In this document: positions 1-6,069 of the stretch, in pieces | Numbering within the stretch: position 1 is the first letter of the stretch | Layout of the letters: the number at the start of each line of letters is the position of its first letter | Assembly: GCA_030673425.1 (NCBI GenBank) | Contig: DAOVJB010000017.1 | Coordinates: 1 to 13,337, forward strand | Direction of reading: 5' to 3' | Origin: Elusimicrobiota bacterium | GTDB taxonomy: Bacteria > CAYTYR01 > UBA6262 > DAOVJB01 | Length of the DNA stretch: 13,337 bases | The notes under the pieces: generated by a model | Told to the model about the DNA's origin: nothing | Databases searched by the model: none | Seen by the model: the letters and a program-made list of their open reading frames with translations, nothing else | Program-made: the position numbers and the translations under genes

Positions 1-317
1 AATGGGCGTTACCCGGGGGATTTGTTGAATCTGGAGAATCTCCCGAAACTGCCTGCTTGAGAGAGTTAAAAGAAGAAACAGGCCTAAAGGGTAAAGTTAA
101 AGGATTAATAGGCGTTTATATTCAGAAAAGCAGGCATTATGGTTCACTTCTTGTTATCGGGTATGAAGTTAGCGTTTCTAAATATAATTTATCATTAAAC
201 AGCGAACTGAGAGATGCGAGATTTTTCAGCAGAAAAGATTTGCCTGTTATACCATTTTTATCCCACAGAAAAATAATAGAAACGGTTTATGGAAAAGACG
301 TAAAATACGATGACTAA
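1..317 (+). CDS. Nudix hydrolase, 5'-truncated by the window edge
   Basis: Nudix enzymes hydrolyse nucleoside diphosphates linked to another group, using a divalent metal held by the Nudix helix. The reading frame is open from base 3 and carries the complete Nudix box (G-x5-E-x7-R-E-x2-E-E-x-G-L), encoded at about 18-86: the start reads PGGFVESGESPETACLRELK, followed by EETGL. Only the N-terminal strands before the box are missing. The downstream part contains an ARFF segment and the motif HRKIIE, as in ADP-ribose or NADH pyrophosphatase-like Nudix proteins. The TTG at 57 lies inside the Nudix helix and cannot be the real start. The stop TAA at 315-317 overlaps the next gene by 8 bases, so the two are probably translated together. 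The fold is certain from the motif; the substrate cannot be told. Confidence 0.9.
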   Translation, partial: WALPGGFVESGESPETACLRELKEETGLKGKVKGLIGVYIQKSRHYGSLLVIGYEVSVSKYNLSLNSELRDARFFSRKDLPVIPFLSHRKIIETVYGKDVKYDD

Positions 318-1257
318 TTATGATCTACTTGCATTTGGGCCGGTTCCATCAAGGCGTTTGGGACATAGTTTAGGAATAAATAATATTCCTCCAAAAGTTT
401 GTAGTTATTCCTGTGCCTACTGTCAAGTTGGTAGAACTTTAAATATGCAAACTAAAAGAGAGGAGTTTTATAAACCAGAAGAGATATTAAAGAGTATCGA
501 AAGAAAAGTCAAGGACGCAAAAGAAATAGGAGAAGAGATAGATTATTTAACTTTGGTACCAGACGGCGAACCTACTTTGGACATTAACCTCGCCAAAGAA
601 ATAAAGTTGCTTAAACCATTAGGAATCAAAATCGCAGTTATTTCAAACGCGTCTCTTATATGGCAGAAGGATGTTCAAGATGACCTCTGCAAAGCTGACT
701 GGGTTTCCTTAAAGATTGATGCTGTTAGCGAAGATATATGGCGCAGGGTTAACAGGCCCCATAAATCTTTACAACTCGATAAGATTTTACAGGGTATAGC
801 AGAATTTTCGCATACTTTTAATGGCAAGATAAACACAGAAACCATGCTTATTCAGAATATTAATGATAATACAGAAGAAATAGAAAGAATCGCTGATTTT
901 ATCGGTGGGCTAAAGAACGTAAAAGGTTATATATCTATCCCAACAAGGCCGCCAGCGGAAAAATGGGTCCTTCCGGCTACAGAGCATAGTGTAAATAGAG
1001 CATATCAGATTTTTAAGGAGAAATCTATTGATGCAGAATATCTCATTGGCTATGAAGGGAATGCCTTTGCATTTACAGGAAATATAGAGGAGGATTTATT
1101 GAGTATAACGTCCGTGCATCCAATGAGAGAAGAAGCTGTAGATGAATTTTTAAGTAAGGCTAATGGAGACTGGACTACTGTAGAAAAATTAATAAATGAG
1201 AATAAATTGATAAAGACAGCATACAAAAATAAAAAATTTTATATAAGAAAATTATGA
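310..1257 (+). CDS. Radical SAM protein, COG0731 (TYW1-like) family
   Basis: This 315-aa protein has the radical SAM cluster motif C31-x3-C35-x2-C38 (CSYSCAYC). It follows the conserved N-terminal GPVPSRRLGHSLGINN segment that marks the COG0731 group related to archaeal wybutosine enzyme TYW1. Three Cys bind a [4Fe-4S] cluster that cleaves S-adenosylmethionine to a 5'-deoxyadenosyl radical. A glycine-free PDGEPTLD segment at about residues 84-91 and the KIDA segment near 136-139 fit the radical SAM barrel. The last 60 residues (from about HPMREEAVDEFL) look like a winged-helix tail rather than the TYW1 C-terminal domain. The bacterial members have no assigned reaction known to me. The start ATG overlaps the Nudix gene by 8 bases. 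Family call is secure; substrate unknown. Confidence 0.88.
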   Translation: MTNYDLLAFGPVPSRRLGHSLGINNIPPKVCSYSCAYCQVGRTLNMQTKREEFYKPEEILKSIERKVKDAKEIGEEIDYLTLVPDGEPTLDINLAKEIKLLKPLGIKIAVISNASLIWQKDVQDDLCKADWVSLKIDAVSEDIWRRVNRPHKSLQLDKILQGIAEFSHTFNGKINTETMLIQNINDNTEEIERIADFIGGLKNVKGYISIPTRPPAEKWVLPATEHSVNRAYQIFKEKSIDAEYLIGYEGNAFAFTGNIEEDLLSITSVHPMREEAVDEFLSKANGDWTTVEKLINENKLIKTAYKNKKFYIRKL

Positions 1258-1278
1258 ATTTAATTAAAGAGATTTAAA

Positions 1279-1713
1279 GTGACTAAAGAACAAAAAGGTA
1301 TCATAAATTCTTTCTATAAAACATTCGGAGCATTCAAGGAATTATTTCCGATGTTACTGGGTGTTATTTTGCTTTTAGGGCTTTTTCGAACCTTTATTTC
1401 AAAAAAGATGATTTCTTCTTTATTTACAGGGGAGTTATTGCGAGATACAGTAATCGGTTCGGTAATTGGCAGTGTTGCAGCAGGTAATCCAATCACCAGC
1501 TATATAATAGGGGGGGAGCTTTTAAGAGAGAGTGTGAGTTTATTAGCAGTGACAGCTTTTATCGTGGCCTGGGTTACAGTCGGTGTGATTCAGCTCCCTA
1601 TGGAAATAGCTGCGTTTGGCAAGCGGTTCGCCTTTGTTAGGAATATATTGAGTTTTGTATTATCCATTTTGGTGGCTATGGCTACTGTTACTACATTAAT
1701 GGTGCTTAAATGA
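1279..1713 (+). CDS. Split permease, N-terminal half (COG0701/DUF318-like)
   Basis: This 144-aa integral membrane protein has about four hydrophobic segments (near residues 20-38, 55-78, 84-106 and 120-143). The sequence GNPITSYIIGGELL matches the internal repeat motif of COG0701 permeases, the group that includes the arsenic permease ArsP. Full-length members are usually 300 residues or more and contain this kind of unit twice. Here the second unit is encoded by the next gene, whose ATG overlaps this stop as ATGA (1710-1713). The start is GTG at 1279 with a purine-rich AAGAGA just upstream; no better in-frame start is seen. The two products probably form a heterodimer. Substrate is not evident: metalloid or organic efflux is only a family-based guess. 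Confidence 0.72.
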   Translation: MTKEQKGIINSFYKTFGAFKELFPMLLGVILLLGLFRTFISKKMISSLFTGELLRDTVIGSVIGSVAAGNPITSYIIGGELLRESVSLLAVTAFIVAWVTVGVIQLPMEIAAFGKRFAFVRNILSFVLSILVAMATVTTLMVLK

Positions 1714-2267
1714 AAACAGACACGAACATAAAGGATAAAAAGGAGAAGAAATATTATAGTTTATATTTTTTAATATTTGTTCTCTTTTTGTATGTTATTC
1801 TGTTTGTTTTTAATCCAGAGAGAACACAAAGTTCTCTTGAAGCAAGTGGGAGATTATTTATTCGTATAGTTCCCATAATGGTAGTCGTTTTTCTGTTTAT
1901 GGGAATTATGAATTATCTGGTAAAACCAAGAGGAATGTTAAAGTATATTGGCAAAGGGTCTGGGATTAGAGGATGGTTTTTGGCTATATCTTTAGGAATA
2001 CTCAGTCACGGACCTATTTATGTTTGGTATCCTTTACTAAAAGATCTTCGGGCTCAAGGGATGAAAGACAGCTTGATTGCAGCATTTCTATATAACAGGG
2101 CTATAAAAATCCCTCTTTTGCCGTTGATGATTTATTATTTTGAATTAACATTTGTATTTGTGGTTTTGGTTTATATGATTATTGCTTCAATTGTGGAAGG
2201 GAAAATTATTGATGCGATTGAAGAGCGCTTTCGAAAAATAGGTTCTAAAAAGAGAGTATTCTATTAA
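1710..2267 (+). CDS. Split permease, C-terminal half (COG0701/DUF318-like)
   Basis: This 185-aa membrane protein has a charged, Lys-rich N-terminus (about residues 1-15) and then five or so hydrophobic segments (about 16-36, 48-68, 84-104, 120-141 and 143-165). The central segment LGILSHGPIYVWYPLLKDLR, followed by a Gly and a conserved AxxYNRAIKIPLLP run, is the second-repeat signature of COG0701 permeases. It is translationally coupled to the upstream half through the ATGA overlap. The equal division into two short genes argues for a stable split arrangement: both frames are intact and each has its own start. It is not a recent frameshift, since the second protein has its own hydrophilic leader. 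The transported compound is unknown. Confidence 0.72.
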   Translation: MKTDTNIKDKKEKKYYSLYFLIFVLFLYVILFVFNPERTQSSLEASGRLFIRIVPIMVVVFLFMGIMNYLVKPRGMLKYIGKGSGIRGWFLAISLGILSHGPIYVWYPLLKDLRAQGMKDSLIAAFLYNRAIKIPLLPLMIYYFELTFVFVVLVYMIIASIVEGKIIDAIEERFRKIGSKKRVFY

Positions 2268-2334
2268 AGTCGGGATAAGATTTAAGATAGAGATTTGAAA
2301 GATATGATTTCAAAGAGCTTTCCTTAAAAAAGAC

Positions 2335-2363
2335 TTGACAGGATTTTAGGATAGAGGTATACT
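2335..2363 (+). promoter_or_regulatory. Sigma70-type promoter of the fur operon
   Basis: A perfect -35 box TTGACA (2335-2340) and a near-perfect -10 box TATACT (2358-2363) are separated by exactly 17 bases. A second TATAAT (2364-2369) follows directly but lacks a matching -35. Transcription would start at about 2370, giving a leader of about 55 bases before the Fur-family gene. This is one of the best promoters in the window and probably drives the whole run of genes to 7551. Confidence 0.8.
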
Positions 2364-2372
2364 TATAATGGG

Positions 2373-2391
2373 AATGGGAATCATTTTCATT
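2373..2391 (+). promoter_or_regulatory. Fur-box-like operator
   Basis: The 19-base sequence AATGGGAATCATTTTCATT is an interrupted palindrome: 14 of its 18 non-central positions are symmetric, and the others would be G/T-type mismatches. The inner 15 bases (2375-2389) match 11 of 14 defined positions of the classical 7-1-7 Fur box TGATAATnATTATCA. It sits a few bases downstream of the predicted transcription start, where a bound repressor would block promoter clearance. Its location immediately before a Fur-family gene suggests autoregulation. Whether the ligand is iron, zinc, manganese or peroxide is not shown. Confidence 0.65.
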
Positions 2392-2425
2392 AAGGGTTTT
2401 AATAAGAAGAAAGAAAGGTAATGTT

Positions 2426-2893
2426 ATGCATGGTCCTCCATGGTGGCACGGGAGATTCAGGGGCTGCGGTTACAGGTTAACCATTCCAAGGGATGCCATA
2501 TTAAATGTTCTAAGCAAAGCTTCAAAACATCTGAGTGCAGAGGAAATTTATTTTGCTGTTCATAAGATATATCCTGCTATCGGTTTAACCACGGTCTACA
2601 GGACCGTGGACCTACTTGCAGGTATGGGGCTGGTTCATAAGTTTGATTTTGGTGACGGGAGAAGCAGGTATGAACTATCCAAGGGACCTGGCAGCATACA
2701 TCATCATCACCTGGTCTGTAGAGGCTGCGGCAGGGTGATTGATTATACGGATTTTATAGATGAGGAAGCAGAATTATTCAAACAGACAGAAGCTGCTTTA
2801 TCTAAAAAGTATAATTTTAAGATAAAGAGTCATAGAGTACAGTTTTACGGTTTATGCGAGAAGTGTAAACCAAAAGAAGAAAATAAAGAATAA
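2426..2893 (+). CDS. Fur-family metal-responsive transcriptional regulator
   Basis: This 155-aa protein has the Fur architecture: a winged-helix DNA-binding domain (about residues 16-88, with LTIPRDAILNVL and the recognition region GLTTVYRTVDLL at 53-64) and a C-terminal dimerisation domain. The HHHH metal-site motif is at 92-95. Two CxxC pairs (C98/C101 and C144/C147) match the structural zinc site found in many Fur, PerR and Zur proteins. Unusual is the N-terminal extension MHGPPWWHGRFRG, rich in His, Trp, Gly and Arg, before the normal start of the fold. The start ATG is set by AAAGG (2414-2418) seven bases upstream; the nearby ATG at 2421 is out of frame. It likely controls its own operon through the palindrome at 2373-2391. 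Which member of the Fur superfamily it is cannot be decided from motifs alone. Confidence 0.92.
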   Translation: MHGPPWWHGRFRGCGYRLTIPRDAILNVLSKASKHLSAEEIYFAVHKIYPAIGLTTVYRTVDLLAGMGLVHKFDFGDGRSRYELSKGPGSIHHHHLVCRGCGRVIDYTDFIDEEAELFKQTEAALSKKYNFKIKSHRVQFYGLCEKCKPKEENKE

Positions 2894-2924
2894 CTAAAAA
2901 TATATAGGAAAGGAGGTGTTTACT

Positions 2925-3311
2925 ATGCCAGGTGGAGATAGAACTGGTCCGATGGGTTTAGGGCCAATGACAGGCAGGGCTGCTGGGTATTGTGCTGGTT
3001 ATCCTGTTCCCGGTTATATGAACCCGGCGGTTGGAGGAAGAGGCCGTGGATTCGGCAGAGGCTGGGGACGCGGTAGAGGCAGAGGTTTTGGCAGAGGCTG
3101 GGGTTTTGGCAGAGGATTTGGCTGGCAGGGTTATGGATATCCTTATGATATGGATCCATATGCTGGATATCCATATGCTCCTGAAGTCGCTCCTCAGCAG
3201 GAAACTGAGATGCTGAAGGAACAGGCAAAAGCTATCAAGGAAGAACTTGGGGCCATAAACCAGCGTATTAAGGAACTTGAAGCTAGTGCTAAGACTGAAA
3301 AGAAAAAGTAA
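2925..3311 (+). CDS. Gly/Arg-rich DUF5320-like protein
   Basis: This 128-aa protein begins MPGGDRTGPMGLGPMTGRAA, the conserved N-terminus of the DUF5320 family. It continues with a low-complexity stretch of GRG, GFGRGWG and GRGRGFG repeats (about residues 38-66). A Tyr/Pro-rich segment (about 70-90) follows, and then a charged Glu/Lys/Gln helix that should form a coiled coil (about 91-122), ending in a Lys tail. The only Cys is at position 23. ATG at 2925 is chosen because AGGAGGT (2911-2917) lies seven bases upstream; the in-frame GTG at 2916 sits inside that ribosome-binding site. Members are commonly found beside NifX/NifB-like and Fe-S ATPase genes, as here, but have no known function. 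The basic Gly-rich part could bind nucleic acid or be flexible scaffold; this is inference. Confidence 0.8.
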   Translation: MPGGDRTGPMGLGPMTGRAAGYCAGYPVPGYMNPAVGGRGRGFGRGWGRGRGRGFGRGWGFGRGFGWQGYGYPYDMDPYAGYPYAPEVAPQQETEMLKEQAKAIKEELGAINQRIKELEASAKTEKKK

Positions 3312-3325
3312 CCTGAGGGAATCTC

Positions 3326-3373
3326 GTGTAACGGTCAGGAACAAAGGGAGCACAGGTATCCTGGCCGTTGCAC
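3326..3373 (+). repeat. Long intercistronic stem-loop
   Basis: Bases 3326-3340 (GTGTAACGGTCAGGA) pair with 3359-3373 (TCCTGGCCGTTGCAC) over 15 base pairs. In RNA two of these are G-U wobbles and the rest are Watson-Crick. The loop is 18 bases (3341-3358). No run of T follows, so it is not a standard intrinsic terminator. It lies between the DUF5320-like gene and the NifX-like gene and ends 10 bases before the latter's ribosome-binding site (3384-3390). A role in mRNA processing, stability or differential expression is inferred. Confidence 0.7.
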
Positions 3374-3396
3374 AATATAATCTGAGGAGGTAGCTT

Positions 3397-4143
3397 TTGA
3401 AAATAGCAATTTCAACAGACGGAAATTCAGTATCAGCCCATTTCGGCAGATGTCCGTTGTTTACTATTGTAGAAATTGAAGATAATAAAATAATAAAAAA
3501 AGAGACTATTGATAATCCAGGTCATCATCCGGCTTTTTTACCGCAGTTCCTTGGTGATAAGGGTGTTAATGCTATTATTGCGGGAGGAGCAGGACAAAGA
3601 GCCCTTGATTTATTTAATGAAAAAGGAATCGAAGTAATAGTCGGAATTTCCGGCACTATAAATGAGGTGATAGATAAAATAGTAGCAGGAACCCTTGAGG
3701 GTGGCGAGACTCTTTGTAATCCTGGAGCAGGCAGGGGATATGGATTGGAAAAAACTGAATGTGAGGATAAAAATATGAAGATATGCGTAACAAGTGAGGG
3801 TGATAATTTAGATGCAGGTGTTGATCCAAGGTTCGGAAGATGTAAGTATTTTCTGTTTGTAGATACAGACACACTTTCTTTTGAAGCAATTGAAAACAAA
3901 AACATAAATGGTACTGGTGGTGTCGGGATTCAGTCAGCTCAGCTTCTATCTGAAAAAGAAATTAAAGTAGTGCTTACAGGTAATGTCGGGCCGAATGCTT
4001 TTCAGACACTTAAGGCAGCGGGTATAGATGTAATAACAGGTGTATCAGGAACAGTGAAAGAGGCTGTAGAAAAACACAAAAAAGGCGAATTGAAAACAAC
4101 GGATAATCCAAACGTAGATTCAAAGTTCGGAACACAAATTTAA
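3397..4143 (+). CDS. Tandem NifX/NifB-type iron-molybdenum cofactor-binding protein (two fused domains)
   Basis: This 248-aa protein is two Nitro_FeMo-Co domains (PF02579, COG1433) in a row. Domain 1 (about residues 1-105) has the N-terminal MKIAIST strand, HFGRC at 15-19 and the HHPAFLPQFL segment with IIAGGAGQRAL. Domain 2 (about 127-235) restarts with MKICVTS and has RFGRC (145-149), GTGGVGIQSAQLL and GNVGPNAFQTL. The linker (106-126) is Gly-rich and contains two Cys. Related proteins bind or carry Fe-S or FeMo cofactor precursors, but most COG1433 members are single-domain and not linked to nitrogenase. TTG at 3397 is taken as start because GAGGAGG (3384-3390) is six bases upstream and the family begins MKIA. 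An internal ATG (3775), with GAGG eight bases before it, could give domain 2 alone. Confidence 0.88.
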   Translation: MKIAISTDGNSVSAHFGRCPLFTIVEIEDNKIIKKETIDNPGHHPAFLPQFLGDKGVNAIIAGGAGQRALDLFNEKGIEVIVGISGTINEVIDKIVAGTLEGGETLCNPGAGRGYGLEKTECEDKNMKICVTSEGDNLDAGVDPRFGRCKYFLFVDTDTLSFEAIENKNINGTGGVGIQSAQLLSEKEIKVVLTGNVGPNAFQTLKAAGIDVITGVSGTVKEAVEKHKKGELKTTDNPNVDSKFGTQI

Positions 4144-4154
4144 GGAGGTACAAA

Positions 4155-4364
4155 ATGGTATTCGGTATAGGAAGAGGCGGTGGAAGAGGGGGTGGAAGAG
4201 GCGCAGGCGGTGGAAGAGGAAGAATGGGTGGCAACAGGCCAGGCTCAGGACCTGGTGGATATTGTGTTTGTCCTAATTGTGGTAGGAGAGTTTCCCACCA
4301 AATAGGAACTCCCTGTTATAATATAAGCTGTCCTGATTGCGGCGCAAAAATGGGTAAAGAATAA
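4155..4364 (+). CDS. Small Gly/Arg-rich zinc-ribbon protein
   Basis: This 69-aa protein has a Gly/Arg repeat N-terminus (residues 6-30, GRGGG and GGGRGR type) and a C-terminal Cys domain. The Cys are C37, C39, C42, C54, C59 and C62, arranged as CVCPNCG and SCPDCG with a conserved-looking SHQIGTPC between them. The two CPxCG knuckles (C39/C42 and C59/C62) are those of a zinc ribbon, and C37 and C54 could add a further metal ligand. AAGGAGG (4142-4148) precedes the ATG by six bases. The same type of small protein is a regular companion of COG1433 and MinD/ferredoxin ATPase genes in anaerobes. Function is unknown; metal binding is well supported by the motif, while a scaffold or chaperone role is a guess. 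Confidence 0.8.
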   Translation: MVFGIGRGGGRGGGRGAGGGRGRMGGNRPGSGPGGYCVCPNCGRRVSHQIGTPCYNISCPDCGAKMGKE

Positions 4365-4369
4365 GACTT

Positions 4370-5209
4370 ATGATCATTTCTATTGCAAGCGGTAAAGGCG
4401 GTACCGGTAAAACTACGATTGCTGTCAATCTGGCTTTTACTATTCCCAATTGTCAACTGCTCGACTGTGATGTGGAAGAGCCTAATGACCATATATTCAT
4501 AAAACCGGATATAATAGATAAGATTCCTGTTTTTATACCTGTGCCTGAGGTTGATTTATCAAAATGTGATTTCTGCGGTAAGTGCGCACAGGTTTGTGCG
4601 TATAACGCTATTGCTGCGTTAAAAAAGAAAATTCTGGTTTTTCCTGAATTATGTCATGGGTGCGGAGCATGCAGTTATCTTTGTCCAAAAGAAGCAATAA
4701 AAGAGGTAAATAAAGAAATAGGCTCTGTAGAGATAGGTGAAAAAGACGGCCTGCAGTTCGTTCACGGCAGGCTTAATATTTCAGAAGCAATGTCTCCGCC
4801 TGTTATAAAGGCGGTTAAAAGATATATAAATCCCACAAGAACCGTCATAATAGATGCCCCGCCCGGAACATCCTGTCCTGTTATTGAAGCTGTAAAAGAA
4901 AGTGATTTCTGCATTCTTGTTACAGAACCCACTCCTTTTGGTTTATATGACCTTATGCTTGCTGTTGAGGTTTTAAGGAAAATAAACATTCCTTTTGGTG
5001 TTGTTATTAACCGCTCTGATATTGGGAATGATAAAACAGATATATATTGCAAGGAAGAAAATATACCTGTACTTATGAAGATTCCGTTTAAGAAAGAGAT
5101 AGCTAAGATATATTCTAAAGGTGAAATCATTATTGAAGCATTGCCTGAGTATAAGAAAGATTTTAATGGGTTATTTGATAAAATTAAGAGAATGCGGAAG
5201 CAAGGATGA
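4370..5209 (+). CDS. MinD-superfamily P-loop ATPase with inserted 2[4Fe-4S] ferredoxin domain (copy 1)
   Basis: This 279-aa cytoplasmic ATPase belongs to the COG1149 group. The deviant Walker A SGKGGTGKTT is at residues 7-16, with both signature lysines (K9, K14). The switch DCDVEEPN is at 32-39. A bacterial ferredoxin domain is inserted next: C66/C69/C72/C76 and C95/C98/C101/C105 would bind two [4Fe-4S] clusters. Walker B VIIDAPPGTSCPV spans 159-171. Related SIMIBI ATPases (Mrp/Nbp35, NifH, ArsA, MinD) couple ATP hydrolysis to cluster transfer, reduction or partner movement, so a role in electron transfer to, or assembly of, a metallocluster is likely. It starts six bases after the zinc-ribbon gene and overlaps copy 2 by ATGA (5206-5209), implying equal expression. 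Heterodimer formation with copy 2 is an inference. Confidence 0.92.
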   Translation: MIISIASGKGGTGKTTIAVNLAFTIPNCQLLDCDVEEPNDHIFIKPDIIDKIPVFIPVPEVDLSKCDFCGKCAQVCAYNAIAALKKKILVFPELCHGCGACSYLCPKEAIKEVNKEIGSVEIGEKDGLQFVHGRLNISEAMSPPVIKAVKRYINPTRTVIIDAPPGTSCPVIEAVKESDFCILVTEPTPFGLYDLMLAVEVLRKINIPFGVVINRSDIGNDKTDIYCKEENIPVLMKIPFKKEIAKIYSKGEIIIEALPEYKKDFNGLFDKIKRMRKQG

Positions 5210-6063
5210 AACAGATAGTCGTAATAAGCGGTAAAGGCGGTACGGGTAAGACAGTAATTACAGGAGCCTTTGCTGCTCTGGCTGAGAAGAAAGTTATGGC
5301 AGACTGTGATGTTGATGCTGCTGACCTCCATTTGTTGCTTAATCCCAAGATAAAGCAAACCCATGTATTCAAAAGCGGTTTTACAGCTTACATAAATAAA
5401 GACCTTTGTACGCAATGCGGAAAGTGTATAAGCCTTTGTCGTTTTAATGCTATAAGTGACGATTATATTATAGATTCTGTTTCCTGCGAAGGATGTGCTT
5501 TTTGCAGTTTCATCTGTCCAGAAAAAGCAATAGATATGAAAGAGAATACTTCAGGAGAGTGGTTCGTATCAGATACACGGTTTGGGCCTCTTGTGCATGC
5601 AAAATTAGGCATCGCAGAAGAGAATTCAGGAAAACTTGTTGCAACAGTAAGACAAAAAGCACACGAGATGGCAAAAGAGAATAATTATGACTGGGTAATT
5701 ATAGACGGTTCTCCGGGTATAGGATGTCCTGTTATTGCGTCTTTGTCAGGGACCGATTGTGCAGTCGTTGTAACAGAACCTACACTCTCAGGCATACATG
5801 ATGCAGATAGAGTCATAAAAGTAGTACAACATTTCAAAGTTCCTGTTAAACTTGTTGTAAATAAATATGATCTTAATGAAGAGATGACAGAAAAAATAGA
5901 AAACTACTGCAGAAATAAGAGTATTCCTGTTATAGGTAAAATAAGTTTTGATGAGTCCATAGTAAAAGCAATGGTTGAGGCAAAAACAATAATAGAATAT
6001 AATGATTCGAAAGCTAAGGAAGATATTATTAATATTTGGAATAATTTACAAAAAGGGATATAA
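5206..6063 (+). CDS. MinD-superfamily P-loop ATPase with inserted 2[4Fe-4S] ferredoxin domain (copy 2)
   Basis: This 285-aa paralogue of the preceding gene has the same layout. Walker A SGKGGTGKTV is at residues 8-17 and the switch ADCDVDAADLH at 32-42. Ferredoxin Cys are C68/C71/C74/C78 and C94/C97/C100/C104, and the Walker B region is VIIDGSPGIGCPV. It is not a recent duplicate. The switch (DVDAADLH instead of DVEEPN) and Walker B (DGSPG instead of DAPPG) differ in the way that separates the two standing members of this gene pair in many anaerobes. The ATG overlaps the stop of copy 1. Together the pair could bind four [4Fe-4S] clusters per heterodimer, if one forms. Biochemical role is unproven; Fe-S electron transfer or cluster delivery fits both motifs and neighbours. 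Confidence 0.92.
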   Translation: MKQIVVISGKGGTGKTVITGAFAALAEKKVMADCDVDAADLHLLLNPKIKQTHVFKSGFTAYINKDLCTQCGKCISLCRFNAISDDYIIDSVSCEGCAFCSFICPEKAIDMKENTSGEWFVSDTRFGPLVHAKLGIAEENSGKLVATVRQKAHEMAKENNYDWVIIDGSPGIGCPVIASLSGTDCAVVVTEPTLSGIHDADRVIKVVQHFKVPVKLVVNKYDLNEEMTEKIENYCRNKSIPVIGKISFDESIVKAMVEAKTIIEYNDSKAKEDIINIWNNLQKGI

Positions 6064-6069
6064 TAACCT

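Noticed and set aside
2294-2314. Inverted repeat TTTGAAA/TTTCAAA as a terminator after the permease genes
   Set aside because: It is seven AT-rich pairs with no T-run after it, too weak to call a terminator.
2916-2924. GTG start for the DUF5320-like gene
   Set aside because: It lies inside the AGGAGGT ribosome-binding site; ATG at 2925 has proper spacing and gives the family N-terminus.
2958-3353. Reverse-strand open frame opposite the DUF5320-like gene
   Set aside because: It is a low-complexity Ser/Ala-rich shadow of the Gly/Arg repeat codons; the + strand has the family N-terminus and a strong ribosome-binding site.
3376-3381. TATAAT upstream of the NifX-like gene as a promoter
   Set aside because: No -35 at 16-18 bases and no extended -10. 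Transcription would start inside the ribosome-binding site.
4762-5415. Reverse-strand open frame of 217 codons
   Set aside because: It lies opposite the two Fe-S ATPase genes, which carry complete Walker and ferredoxin motifs on the + strand. It has no ribosome-binding site or recognisable domain.
2925-6063. A nitrogen-fixation (nif) operon
   Set aside because: NifX-like domains and NifH-like ATPase folds are present, but no nitrogenase subunit or cofactor-scaffold gene is seen. COG1433 and COG1149 proteins are common in non-fixing anaerobes.
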